Of a stretch of 64,000 nucleotides of DNA, positions 20,761-34,086 are shown piece by piece (position 1 is the first letter of the stretch; every line of letters begins with the position of its first letter). The position numbers were made by a program, and so were the translations under genes. Source of the DNA: Hyperoplus lanceolatus (lineage: Eukaryota; Chordata; Actinopteri; Uranoscopiformes; Ammodytidae); assembly GCA_026929865.2 (NCBI GenBank), contig CM049404.1, positions 4,627,001 to 4,691,000 of the forward strand, in the 5' to 3' direction. The notes under the pieces were generated by a model. That model did not search any database. It saw nothing but the letters and a program-made list of their open reading frames with translations, and was not told the origin of the DNA.

Positions 20761-21677
20761 TACAACAAAAATAAGATTAACTAAAAACATTCACAATTTC
20801 CGATGGAGTCCAACTTCAAACTCTTAACAACAGCCTTAAATTTGTTTAGAGTTACTAGGTCCTGACATATTTTGATATTAGGTCAATATCTGATTTGAGA
20901 CATCTGTGACCTCAAAGGAGTGGGACATGTATCTTAATCATAAAACTCAGCTGAATGTTTCATATAAAATAACTTTAATAAAATAAAATGAATCCTCTGT
21001 TTTAGTCAGGTTTGACTACACTGATTTTTTTTTTGCGCATTTCTCATTTTGTCAAACCAATTTTTTTTAGTCTAAATGTACACACAACTTCAAATCTTGA
21101 TACGTTTATAGGCAGCACCCAGTATCAAAGTTTGTTTTTAAAAGGTTTTATTATGTCTATAGGTGTTCAAATCATGGAATTTAGCAAATCTGCTTGTAAC
21201 TGGATTCTTTAATTGCAATTAATCGTCACCAGTCACAGCCGTCGCTTCTGAAACAACTCTCTGTAACTGCTATATCAGTGTTGTCCCTCAGTTGAACTGG
21301 AATTTAATATGTATCCTTTATTTAACAATATTTCTTTTTCTTTTTATGAAACTAGTCCAACACTTGAGACGTTTTGCCTGGCCGCTGTCACCTTCTTAAC
21401 ATGTGCAGATAAAGCATACATATATCACTGGATAGTGTATGATTGAATTGTCTCCAGATATTAAACTGAGCATTAAACGTTTAATGAAATGTTAATCAGC
21501 ATGTGTGACCTGGATGCGACCCACACTGTCCCGAAATACCCAGAATGTATTTGACATTCCGTCCTGTGGCCCTGGTGGACAGTGATGGCATAATCTGCAG
21601 GCATTTCTGTAAAATAGTGTTGATGTCTAGTGGTGTATGACGGGCCTGTGTGAAAGCCTTCATGGCAGTGTAGTGTG

Positions 21678-21824
<147 letters not shown>

Positions 21825-24150
21825 GGATATGTGTTCCTGGGTTTCTCTGTCAGTCAGATGAGTGTCACCACCAAGATAAGGACCATGTGTTTAAAACCTG
21901 GCTCATTATGCTTTTGTGCTTCAGTGGGGATTTTGTTTTCAAATAAGGATTTTCATCCCACTAATGTTTATTTTTCCCCTCCCCTTACATTTGCATAATC
22001 TGCAAATTCAGAATATGAATGGGATTAAATTCTTAGGCTTTGGATTTCACTCTTTGGGATTATGTGGTTTTGGTCAGTGATAGTTCAGATTTTTCTCCAC
22101 CTCAGATGTTATCCTTCTATTAACTGTTTGCCCACTCAGCATCTTTTGAATACAGATAAATGCTTATAGACTTTGAAGGCATATGTATCAGCACCACGTC
22201 TTTTGTAATTTAGATAAAAGCAACAGCATCTGCATGTGTCTCTTAATGTCAGAAATATTAAAGTAACCATCCTGAGCATCTCATCTCACTGCTTGTTACA
22301 GTGGATTGGTCTAGTTTCTGTAAAATACTTAGTGTTGTCTCTCCATGTGTATCAGGGCAATACATTTTTCTGGATTTATTTGCAAAATTCTATGCATGTA
22401 ATGTTATGTTAATAAAATACACAATTGTTTTGCTACTTTACCCCGGTGCTGTTAAGGGTGGTCTTATCAGCTGTGGCTAAATGTCAGTACTCAAAGTATT
22501 ATCATTTTAGGTGCAGACACTTAACGCATGCTGTTAAGCAAACTTGGCTGCTCCTATATTAAACAAATGGCTGTCCATTCCTCAAAGACTGTCCAATGGC
22601 TAATTAGAAATAATTTGCTCTGTGATTTGGCTGTGATATCGTCCAAATATGTCACTTAACAACTGAATAGCAAATGTTCCAATTGTTCTGAGTTATTTTT
22701 AATTGACTTATCAGGGGTTACTACCTTGGCACAACACTGAGTTGTTTTCATCTGTAAGGTATTGTTAGGCCTAATTGTTTACCAGGTGACCTAGCTTTAC
22801 TGCAATATTACTACACTGCACTGACTGGGACTTTGATTGTTTTTGTCAGACGGCTGAGCTTGAAACAATCTCCGTCGACTCCAGGGATTCAGACTGATAA
22901 TTCGATTCTTTGACTTTCAGGAGGCCTAGATAAGCCTTATATCCCAGCCTGTGCTGTAATTAATTGTTTTGTGAAAAGTTGAAAAGCATACCATATCCAA
23001 GTTTTCAAATGCCGTTGGTAGCTAGCATAGAACGGGTGTGCTCTAATGATTTATTTTGACATTTTTGGCAGAAGATTTTTTCGCTGGCCGAACGTTCCAT
23101 GCTTCCCTGCTTCCCCATCACATTTTGTCAGTTAAATGCTTTTAATGGGAAGCTAAAGTGGTGGAAATGTTCAGTTTGAACTAACAGTAACTCAACTGCA
23201 AGCTACGTGTATAGTTTGTCGTAAAGAGTGTGATTTGCAACACAACGAAACAAAGAATATTGCATAAAATAAAACGTTAGTTGTTTTTGTTTCGTCAGGA
23301 TATATTTATATTGTCATATCCATACCCTGGCCAATGATACTGGTCAGTCTAGCTGTATTAATTTATTCACACCATACACTCCATACATCCAGTGAAACAC
23401 AGTCATCACCAGTTGACGGTTTATGTTATTTTCAAACCTTCAAGTGCCAGTCGAAGGCTGAATGCTCAGAAAATCAAATAAAAAAAGTAAATTGACAAAT
23501 TCTCAAAGGTTTTTGAATATGGCACTCACTGTAAATGCCAGTACACTCTACAACATGAAGCCCGTCCCTGTACATCAGAAACAGGTAGTGTTTGCGTCTT
23601 TCAGAGAAGGGAATGATGCTGGAATTGAACCCAATTGATGAAATCACAAAACAACTCAAGCTTTGACTGCACAGTTTGACAGTTACATCTACAAGTACAG
23701 GAGGAAGACGACTCTTAACTCGGTCTAACCACTGTAATATTTCCAGGAACCATATAACCTTTTCATGAACCCAGGGCCCAGTATCCAAGATACTGTTCCA
23801 AACTACAAACACAATCCTGGATACTGGTACCTTTCTATCAACTTGAACCCTTCCTGACATTCTCCTCTGTCAGCGTCCATCAAAAAAGAAGTTATCGCCC
23901 GCGAGAACTACCGCTCACTTGACATTTTTCTTTTTCAGACCATTCTCTGTTAAAGCAGCTCCGAGTAACATTTAAATATTTTTTTTTAACAGCCTCATGT
24001 TTCCTCTCATAATCATAAATTACCTTTAACAGCAAACGAGACCATCTGTGCAAAGAAAGACGTTTTTATATAGTTTTTATTACTGCATTTGGTCTGGTCG
24101 CACACCCAGTCCGATTTTCGGTTCACGCGTGCATGATCTATGGTCACATA

Positions 24151-25221
24151 TAGGGCTGGGCGATTAATTGAATTTCGATTACAATTTTGGCTTCCCTCGA
24201 TCATGAAAACAAGATAATCGTAATAAAACGGTTTTATTGTGACTCATTTATATCACCACCCTTCTGTCTCCACCTCACTCCCCCGCCCGGCACGCCGGGT
24301 CATGTGTAGCTTTCAGCGATTCCAGTGCAATTGTTTATTCAGCATAAAGTTAAAACGCTCGTCCAGGATGTTACACCGAAACACAAAAGCCTTGCGCGAT
24401 TGAAGCAGCGTTTCACTCGGTGAACCATGGTGTGAGTGAGACACTGTGATGGCGGTGGGTAACGGTGTCATTCACTGTGAGAATTTGCCGGTGTGAGCCG
24501 CCGCTCAGAAAAGCTCTGTGGCTTTACGGGTAAAATGATAGTCAGGGATTCCTGCACGTTAACGTTGTTGAGGGGAAAGGCTTCCGCTTTCTGATTGCAT
24601 TTCTCAAGCCTGAATATATTGTGCCATGTCGGCAAACTATCTGCGCGACAAGAGCAAATATACAGTGAGACCCTAACTATGAGTGAGACTCACCCCCTCC
24701 GTTAGTTTCAGTCTACAGACGAGAAGTTACAACCAGCACCTAAGCATGGACTTCGTTTAGATAAAGCGTCTAATTTTTATGATCAGCGCTCTTGATGCAA
24801 ATTCTGAAGTCTGAACATTACGGTGTCAGCTGTGGTGTAGTTTTTTTTTACAGCAACTCAACGTGCACTGCAAAAAAAGAAGGAAATAAGTCGATCTTTT
24901 TGTAGAGTCCTAGCCTACCTCCTCTTAGGCCTATAAGTCGAAGTACAAATCAATGAATGGTTCACAATCACATCCCTAGTAAAATATTAATTTTACTCTT
25001 AGATTCGAAGGTTTTACTGATTATTTATTTTGTGTGGCTTTTTAGTTGTATGCTATGTTTGAGGAGCACAATTGGGGGTTTTGTTTATGTAATGTTGAAA
25101 GAATTGTCTGAATTTTCATTTTGGTGCATCCCTACAATGAATAATCGTCTTTAATAACCGTGATTACAATATCAATCAAAATAATCGTGATTATCATTTT
25201 TGCCATAATCGAGCAGCCCTA
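24151..25221. mobile_element. Composite hAT miniature element, 8-bp duplication GTCACATA
   Basis: It starts TAGGGCTGGGCGATT and ends aatcgagcagcccta. The target duplication GTCACATA is at 24143-24150 and 25222-25229. Near its right end it contains ttttggtgcatcccta (to about 25131), the terminus of the other hAT family represented at 37222-38410, and it shares a long core with that element. It therefore looks like an element inserted in an element, with the inner left end lost. Confidence 0.88.
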
Positions 25222-25435
25222 GTCACATATCCTTATTGGTCGCAGATTTCAGTGTGGAGCAGCAACGCGATTTGAGAAGCCTATCCCTCCAGGTGAGGGA
25301 AGGGGAGCGGGAGCCTAGTTTGAGACAGTTATTTGTCTTCATAATGACTAATAACGGGGCTGAACCATCAAAGGAAAAAAAAGAAAATGCAATGAAGAAA
25401 AGCTAAAAGGGAGAGTGATAGGTGGGCGGGAGGGC

Positions 25436-25448
25436 GTTGCCAAGCAAC
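25436..25448. promoter_or_regulatory. RFX-type X-box in miniature element copy 1
   Basis: GTTGCCAAGCAAC closely matches the palindromic X-box consensus (GTTGCC-spacer-GGCAAC) bound by RFX factors. The identical 13-mer occurs in copy 2 at 28820-28832. Confidence 0.5.
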
Positions 25449-27699
25449 GTATACACAATTTCACGGGAGCTAACTAGACTGCAGTGTTTACTCCTAAATG
25501 AATGAGCGGTAGCCTACTAAAACAAAGTTTACTTTGCCTCACCAGCATCATCAGATGACCATTATTCATCTGAAATAGTCATTATTTACAACAACATAAA
25601 CACATTACCTCATCGTGAACCATACTAACTGCCGTCTCTTGTTCATTCGCTTTGCGTGAGGACACAGAATCTTTCAGCTCCGTGAGAGAGAGTAGTTAGG
25701 TGACACTGCATCTACTCATTGCAATCAGGTGTGTGTAGCACTGACTAGCATTAGTTGATGCTGTGTCACTACCCTCCTTTCTGATTCTCTTTCGGGAACT
25801 GTCTGTTTTTATTTATTTAAACCAATCACAATCATCTACGGCGGGGTTAACCCGGACACCAATGGGGCGTGCGTTGTTTGCCGACCAGCGTAATAGACGC
25901 TGGCGGGAGTGGTCAAGCCAGACTACTGTGTCACTAACCACTCTAACGGAGCCGGAAAGAGTCCGGTGCCCTCACACTTTCAACACACAGACATGCACCA
26001 TATTGCTTCCTGATCATTTGAATCTCGCACGCCAGACACAAGCTAGAAAACAGCTTCACGACAGCTGGCGTCGTAAATAACTACCGCTTTTGTCCAAAGG
26101 GGCCGCCAACGTGCAATGTTACTCGTAGTGGCTTTAATTCTAGAGAAGTTAGTGTGCGAAAATCCCAGTAGATCAGCAGTTTCTGAAAAACTAACCTCCA
26201 CACCGGCCACCACCAAACACGCCAAGTCTGGTTTGACTTTGAACTTCACGTGATTGAAGTGTTTTGGCATGGTGAATGCGTACGTGTGAAAGTTCTGATT
26301 GTAGGCCTGAGACTATTGTGGCAACTGCAAACCGATACAGTATATTATTCTTTTTTGGGAGTATACTGATAGTCTCACTGTGAACCCCACCAACACTACT
26401 TAACCGTGAACTGGCTGACACCAGACGGTCCCAATGTTTTTTTTATTACTATCACATCTTCAACTCATACAAAATTTGGCGAAGACTAATCCATGTCGAG
26501 CTCGTAAGCTCGTTTTTCACTTTGACCCCCAGGTGAGCGGAATTGGGTAGCATATTAATAATATATTTCATAGAGAGAAAGCTTTCTAGAAACTCAGTCT
26601 CTTAAGTGCATGTAACACATTCCACATAGTTTGGCAATACATATGCTTTTTGAAATTTCTTGCAGCTTTGTCTATTTGGTTTTGATTTGTTTAATTCTCT
26701 CCTAAGTTATCTCCAGGTTAAACATTAGTTTTCCCAGTGAGTAGATTTGCGTGTTGTTTGACTGTAGTGCTGTTATGCACACAATAGCTTGTCACCACTG
26801 CCCCACCATGTCTAGTCTGTTTTGAATAGTCAAAGTTGGTGTCAGCTGGGGCCGCTTAGTGAACCACACACAGCCTGTCATCACTTAGACACGGTGTAAA
26901 CCTGCCGAAAGCCCGTCATACGCTCAAGCTGTGCTTTGCATGTGCACCTGAATGCCTCCTCTGCTTTGAATAGAGACTGTTGTTGACATTCTAGCCCTTC
27001 CATTTGACTGCCACAGGAAAAATGTGACCAAACCTGAATCCCGAGACGATGGGGCAAAGACAGCCAGTTTTTTTTTCCCTCTTTAGACCAAGAAAGGCCA
27101 CAGTCACTTGAGCAAAATAGTTAGGCTAGCTGTCATGTGACTCTTCACACACACTTGTTCCTCTCTCAGACGCTTGGAGAGAAAGCACGGGGGGAGGGGA
27201 ATGATTATTAATGCAATCAAAGGAGTGTATTTTATGTTTTAAATAAAGTCATGCTTTTGGCTTTGGGCTAGCCTGACCTTCCTTTCCTTAATTTAACTCA
27301 TTCATGTATGAAAAGCTTGTTGTGCAGCTGTCCCAAGCACAAAACGTACCTTTGTAAATTAATGTGCATTTGTCTTCTCCTTTCAATTTGGGTGTCTTAA
27401 TTGTTTTTATTCCACAACATGTTTAGAAAATAAAACATGATTTGCGAGCCTGTAGAATCTGTTTGGCCTTGTGCTCAGAGTTGCTGTTTTCTGTTGTCGT
27501 TTTTTTGTGATAGTTAGATATTCTGTTACAGACCAGATAATAGTCAACCACTGTTGTACACCAACAGAGCAATCTGTCTAGTAAGAGCACACTATTGCAT
27601 CATGGAATGTTTCACTAATCAATCAATGAAACCCCTTTGTGTGTCCCATTGATGTTATGTCCCCTATCAGACATTACCCATTGCAGGCACTGCATTCAG

Positions 27700-28305
27700 G
27701 GAGGAAACTTCGGCAACCGGAAGTATTGGGCCGAAAACCGTCCCTTTCTGTGTTTCGGCCGAATAAGTTAAACGGCAGAGTAATTTTTTCCAAAACAATT
27801 ACGTTTTTGATGACAGAATCAAAAAGCATTAGTTTATGACTTGAAACGAAGACACAGCAAACAGCATGCTGCTGAGATTGAGAAGTTATGCATTCTTCCG
27901 AATCACTGTACTGCATAGCGACTACTTGAGTTATGATATAAAGATTATTTAAAAAGCAGCGTGCCAGTAAATGATCCAGGCTGAGTTGGATTTGGGAAAG
28001 CCACTTGGTGATGGAGACATTTTTGGAGAGGAGTTTCTGTTTTCAGCTGAGTAAGTTCAACATGGACAGCGTTTTTAAAATTAAAGCCTCTCATTTTATT
28101 ATCAAAAAGGCTTTGATGCAGATGAAGTCTGAACACACACAGCGACAACAGTGTTGTTTAAAGGAAGGCGCAGTTCGTCAGCACCGCAACTATGTGCTGC
28201 TGCCGCAAAAAAAGCCTTTTTTCTCTCTCTTTTTGAATGGCACAGTAAATCGATCGATTTGTAGATTCATGCCTTCGACACGCAAATAATGAGTCGTCTA
28301 ACATC
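27700..28305. mobile_element. Degenerate hAT-related fragment
   Basis: It contains gggccgaaaaccg and tttcggccgaataag near the start, then a stretch aaagcctctcattttattat with ggctttgatgcagatgaag that resembles the cores of the elements at 24151 and 37222, and ends near aacatcccta. Boundaries are uncertain and no target duplication was found. Confidence 0.45.
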
Positions 28306-28418
28306 CCTACTCCCAATACCCTTTTCACACAAGTATTAAATCGAGTAAACCTGCTTAAATTAGGCGATTGCCCCTTTTACACTGCAGGCAGACCCGGGTC
28401 TGATCTCACGCAGTGCAG

Positions 28419-29345
28419 TTAAAGCAGCAACGAGTAACATTTAAATATCTTTTAAACAGCCTCATGTTTCCTCTCATAATCATAAATTACCTTTAACAGC
28501 AAACGAGACCATCTGTGCAAAGAAAGACTTTTTAATATAGTTTTTATTACTGCATTTGATCTGGTCACACACCCAGTCCGATTTTCGGTTCACGCGTGCA
28601 TGCTCTATGGTCACATATCCGTATTGGTCGCAGATTTCAGTGCGGCGCAGGAACGCGATTTGAGAAGCCTATGGCTCCAGGTGAGGGAAGGGGAGCGGGA
28701 GCCTTGTTTGAGACAGTTGTTTGTTCATAATGACTGATAACGGGGCTGAACCATCAAAGAAAAAAAGAAAATGCAATGAAGAAAAGCTAAAAGGGAGAGT
28801 GATAGGCGGGCGGGAGGGCGTTGCCAAGCAACGTATACACAATTTCACGCAGCGAACCTAGACTGCAGTGTTTACTCCTAAATGAATGAGCGGTAGCCTA
28901 CTAAAACAAAGTTTACTTTGCCTCACCAGCATCATCAGATGAACATTATTCATCTGAAATAGTCATTATTTACAACATAAACACATTACCTCATCGTGAT
29001 CCATACTAACTAACTGCCATCTCTCGTTCATTCGCTTGGTGTGAGGACACGGACTCGTTCAGCTCCGTGAGAGGTGACAATGCATCAACTCATTGCAATC
29101 AGGTGTGTTTAGCACTTACTGCCATTAGTTGATGCTGTGTCACCCATAGACTCACAGAGCAGAAAAGAGTCCGGTGCCCTCCACTTTCAACACACGGACA
29201 CGCACCATATTGCTTCCTGATTATTTGAATCTTGCACTCCCTGCACGAGCTAGAAAACAGCTTCACGACAGCTGGCGTCGTTAAAATACTACCGCTTTTG
29301 TTCAAAGGTGTCGCCAACGTGCCGACTTACTCGTAGTGGCTTCAA
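28419..29345. mobile_element. Miniature element TTAAAGC-type, copy 2 (empty site)
   Basis: Same family as 23950-26137. At the position where copy 1 carries the hAT insertion, this copy has a single GTCACATA (within ctatggtcacatatccg), so it is the pre-insertion allele of the repeat. The X-box is at 28820-28832. The right end reads ctcgtagtggcttcaag. Confidence 0.85.
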
Positions 29346-29425
29346 GGAAAGACAGAACAAGTTCTATTTTATAGTTTTGCTTTTAAACTTGATGTGATCC
29401 TCACTTGCTTTATAAGGCCATTATT

Positions 29426-29784
29426 AAGGCGGAGACACACCGGGCCGATAATCGGGCTTCGGTTATCGTCGGAGAGTCTGGAGGGGGCAGGGACATGAGG
29501 CTGTTTGGCGACGTCGGCCGCCGTAAATGTTGTTAGCCTTCTAATTGATGGACAGCTAGCGAATCAGCGAAGCCCGGAAGTGAGGATGGTAAACAAACCA
29601 GATAAATGGCTGCTCTGTGTTTTGGTCTAGAGAGCTGTCCCGTCATTTCTGTACGGCAAGTAGTTAGTTGGCTCGGTGTGTTCGTCACACTTTTTTGACC
29701 TCGTCGGGCAGACTGGTGCTGACTAACCCGCCCGACTCCATTTTCTGGCGACGGTTGGTAGTCGGCCCGGTGTGTCTTCGCCTT
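29426..29784. mobile_element. Miniature element with AAGGCGrAGACACACCGGGC ends
   Basis: About 22-bp inverted ends: AAGGCGGAGACACACCGGGC on the left, and its near-inverse (ccggtgtgtcttcgcctt) on the right. G+C-rich, 359 bp, no coding. The superfamily and target duplication are not clear. Confidence 0.7.
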
Positions 29785-29939
29785 TTAGCCTATTATAAAG
29801 TCTAGACCACAAGACGTCTTTTTACTCATGCGTATCATGGCATGAAGCGACGCAGTAAAGACGCAAATGCCAGGCTGAAGACAAGAACATTTAGACTGTT
29901 TTTTATTTTTGCAATGGTGGAAAAATAATTGATAAATTG

Positions 29940-30030
29940 GGGCGGAAAATCGAACTTGGCTTTTCGGTCAAGTGTTACATTATTTTCATTTTAGCTTTGG
30001 GCCCAGATTAATCATTTTGGTGCATCCCTT
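29940..30030. mobile_element. Solo right end of a GGTGCATCCCT-type hAT element
   Basis: The sequence cattttggtgcatccctttg matches the right terminus of the element at 37222-38410, preceded by gcttttcggtcaag. The matching left end was not found, so it is a remnant. Confidence 0.45.
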
Positions 30031-31932
30031 TGTTCCAGTTATACAACCTAAAAATATATATATAAAGGATCAGAAGAAAAATAATTTAAAATGTCAAAGA
30101 TTTGCATACTTCCAGTAACAGAAGCAAGGTAACTGAATTGTGTCATGTTTTTATTTTTGCCTTTTAGGTAGTGTGACTGAGGAAATGCAAGAGTTTCCCC
30201 ATACACTTATTGCCCCTGGCTCCAAGTCCGCTGATGTGGAAAGGTTTTTGTGTCACGCATACAGCTCCAATATGCCCTGTGAAATGCTTTTTTTCTAAAG
30301 CCAGCCATTCACCCATCCTGATATACGTTGCTTCGATGGACTTGAATGATACCACATGAATGGAAAGCATATAAAAGAAATGTGTCCGTTATTATGCTAA
30401 TGGATGTTATTCTTTAAGGCTCTAGTTGTACCCAATGGTATACGTCACTGGCTAAATATTGACTTGACATGATTTGCTGAGTAATGAAACTTATTTTCTT
30501 GTGCCAGAACAGAAATTACCAGATTCACCCCGTAAGTATTCAAATGAAAGATAAATATTATCTCATAAAGTTAGAAAATTGCTGTACTGTACAGCTTAAT
30601 TTTCCTGGCAGATGAATTTTGCAGCTCCAATTGAGTGGAACTTCATGACCGGAACTGTGTCAGCTTATGCATACTCTTTTGTAGCCTGAAGATTTGGTCT
30701 ACTTTCAATGGAGCAAAATGGGTTATGGGGCCTGGGGCTTTTCATTTTCAGTGCAGCCATTTTTGAGACCCATAAGTATTTGAAATCCACCTGCTCAGAC
30801 ACTGTTCAAGGAATAATCCATGCAACATTTTACAGCTGTGTATCATCAGGAGGAGTGGCAAGTGCATTGCATAGTGCTCTTCATTACACATTATGCTTTA
30901 ATGGTGATGTATTGCACAGTTGTCATATAACAACCAAATCCCCCCATTGGCAATAAGGACAAAGCTTGTTGTTCTGTATGTAGCTGTTGAAGTATTCTGG
31001 TCTCTTGCCTATCTTTTTTATTTTGCCTCTGTTCTTTAGAGTGGGAGAAGTTGTGTTCAGCCTCAAACATTCCACCAAATGCCACGACGTCCCCTCCTGG
31101 CTATGTTTTTGTGATATTGACATCAATCTTATTTAAGGCTATAGTTTTGTACAATAGAGGCTTCACAAAAATGTTTCAAAATGCTTTCAAATTAACATTA
31201 GGCCTAGACAGTTTGTGTGGTTAAGTAATTGACACAAATGAGCATGCATACTGCTGCTAGCCAGACAGGGAGAGTAAGAAATAACCTTCTCCTCCACTGT
31301 GAGTTCTAGTAAAAGAACCCCAAGCCATAGAGTGTATGTGTTGGAGAGAATGACAAAGTGAGTGAGATTGGATGGGGCTTTTAAGAAATGTCCTAGAGCA
31401 ATCCCCCTTCTGTCTTCGCTTACCGCATCATCAGACCCCTTGTTCATGCCTTCTTCGTGGCCTGGTTGTGTTTCAGCTACATTTACCATGCATCACTTCC
31501 CCCACAGCACTTAAAGACCCTCACCCACCAACCAGACCAAATAAATAGACACCAGCACTCGCAGTAGTATTTCTATCTAAAGCAATCTGAAAGCATGGGA
31601 ACATAATGTTAGTTTTATGAGAAATTTTCTGCTCATGTTTGTTGAGTGAAATCAGAATCCTTTCATTACTTGGTAACAATATCGAATATCATTTGATTGT
31701 AGTATCATTCTGTATTTTCGACAGCACAAAAAGCCCAACATATTGGCCTACAGTATATTAGTAAACAAGGGTGGTGTGGCAGAAAGGTTGGGACAGGATT
31801 TGGACATCATATCTCTGTTCCCCGGCAGTTTGATACGGATCAATCTGTATGAAGCCAAATATTCCTGTATATGTGGATAAGGGCAGCTTACTGTTATGAA
31901 GTGGTATATTTGACATAACTTTGACAATCTTG

Positions 31933-32564
31933 TAGGGCTGGGTATTGTCAAGAATCTCACGATTCGATTTCGATTCATTAAGTCACGATTCGATTTCGAT
32001 TCGATATTGATTGAAATGCTTCGATATCGATTCAGTATCGAGTAGAAATACACAAGAAAGAGTAAAATAATTTAAATTTAATTTAAATAATTATCTATTT
32101 AATGTTATGCCTTGTGAACAAACAGCCATGGTATAACTCTCTCCTCTTGGAAATTGTAACATAACATCAGCACAATTGACAGTGCTGTATTAAATGTAAT
32201 GTATTTAAATCATGTATAGTATTTCTTTCTTTCTCACATGACATCTTTGAACAATGATAACACATAAGAACCAGGCGCCTTCATTTCTGGTAACAAATAA
32301 AACATTAGCACAATACCAGTATAAGGTGTACAAAAGTGAAAAAAAAGTGCTGTATTGGAATTCAGCTCTCATACAAAAACGTAAACAGACACAAAGCCAG
32401 TGCAGGTCATATGGGTTTGCTGCTCTCTGCCCTTTAGTCGCCACTTTTAACAACTCACACTTGTGCGGTGTGCATGCGCAGTGGCGCAGGAAATACTAAT
32501 ATTAAATACTAGTTAAATTTTCAATCGCAATGCATCGGAGAATCGATATTTTTACCCACCCCTA
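31933..32564. mobile_element. hAT miniature element, 8-bp duplication CAATCTTG
   Basis: It starts TAGGGCTGGGTATTGTC and ends tttttacccacccctac minus the last base. Perfect target duplication CAATCTTG at 31925-31932 and 32565-32572. The terminal zones repeat gattcgatttcgattc-like words. Confidence 0.9.
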
Positions 32565-33475
32565 CAATCTTGCCAGTAGTTCAGCTGTCACCACTGGTTA
32601 GACTGGGAAGGGAGCACAGAGGTGAGAGAATGCTTTTAAATATTGCAGGGAGTTTTATTCCACTGCATGGATGGGTAGATGGATAGAAGAAGAGATAATG
32701 TGGCTTCTCTCCAGACAAAGTGCTTTCCTAAAAGCACTTGCATCAAGGCCTGAAAGTGCTGTCCCATTGTAAATCAGGAATATGGGGGTTTTAGAGCTAT
32801 CTGCCAGTTTACCATTCTGACTTCCACCTAATTACAATGTCCGACACAAGTTAAATAAAAATCGACATTTGAAAATGGCACAAACATTTTTGTTTTGATC
32901 CCAGCTCTTCATGGCTTGTTTACTCCAACATTCAATCTGGTCGTAACCTTGTTTGCTTTTGACGTTTCTGATGATTTGCTGATTCACATCATGGATGTTG
33001 AGTGATGAGATCATTTATTTTTTTACTTTCAGATTTGTATTTAACGTTACCCAGTAATGCCTAAGGCCGCCTAAAAAAACACCCTCTAAAACCTGAGTTA
33101 AAAAACTGCAAAGAATGTCAACAGTCATTCTCAGCCTCTGTAGCAGATGAAGACATGAAAAACAACAACATTTGAAACCTTTAACCCTTGGATTCAACTG
33201 TGAATTACTTTTTATTTTATGCCACATAGGTTTCATTGGATATATTTCTGTATTCAGCCTATTTGTTGCTCCCCCTGCTATGGTCGTCCGCCAACTATAT
33301 TTGCAGTTCATTTTGCATTGTTTTTTTTTCACCCCAGTTCTACACTTACATTCAAGAGAATCACGTTGCATTTCATCGGTCATGTGTCATAAAACGATGA
33401 CATCTGATTGAGACGTCTCTTCAGGTCTGAAAGGTAGAAACATTTGTCCAGCCAAGTTGAATATTTATCTATTAA

Positions 33476-34086
33476 CCCATTGATTACGGCTGCTGCGCGA
33501 TGCCACATTGCCTCTCCTGCCTGATGCTGCATCGTGCAGCATTGTTACTTTATCTAATTTTCATGGCATGCGCAGCATAGAATGCACTGTCATTGGTTCA
33601 AATACACATGAGGTGGGTTTTGTTGATTTTTTAAGACCACGTGATCACCCAAAAGTTGTGTGGTGTGGTTTGGCGAAAATCACATCCATCAAAAAAATTA
33701 AAAATTAAACAAAATAATAAAAAAAAATAAGCCGGCTGTGTCAGCGATAGTGTATTACAGAACAGTTAGTGGCGTTTGGTGCGCAGAATCAAGGTCCACT
33801 ATAGGCTACTGACGAAAATCACACTAAATATTTATTTATTCTGTTTTTTCTCCCCCATCTAATTTTGACGATTTTTAGAAAAATTTGTTGGTGTGTAAGC
33901 GCTAACGGAGCATGTTTAAATAAAACCTGTGAACCTTAACTTTTAAATGTGTTTTATTTCATGTTTCTATGTGCTACACAGGCTTAGATATTAAGGTTTT
34001 GGTAGACTTGACAATTCGTACTATTTTTTCAGAAAACCCTCAGGCATTAAGGACATGCATCCTAGATTGCCATAGTCATCAATGGG
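33476..34086. mobile_element. piggyBac-type miniature element with TTAA duplication
   Basis: TTAA at 33472-33475 and 34087-34090 flanks inverted ends CCCATTGATTAC (left) and CCCATTGATGAC (read from the right). TTAA plus CCC ends is the piggyBac signature. 611 bp, no coding frame. Confidence 0.82.

Larger units (their letters stand above)
23950..26137. mobile_element. Miniature element TTAAAGC-type, copy 1, with nested hAT element
   Basis: Terminal inverted repeats TTAAAGCAGCTCCGAGTAAC (left) and, read from the right end, TTAAAGCCACTACGAGTAAC. The body matches copy 2 at 28419-29345 nearly base for base, apart from the hAT insertion at 24151-25221. It has no coding capacity. TTAA at both ends would fit a TTAA target but is not proof. 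It carries an RFX-like X-box at 25436-25448. Confidence 0.85.

Noticed and set aside
23474-23860. 128-codon minus-strand frame beginning MSGRVQVDRKVP
   Set aside because: No recognised domain, no splice context, and the region abuts transposon DNA. It may be a transposon remnant but I cannot support any product.
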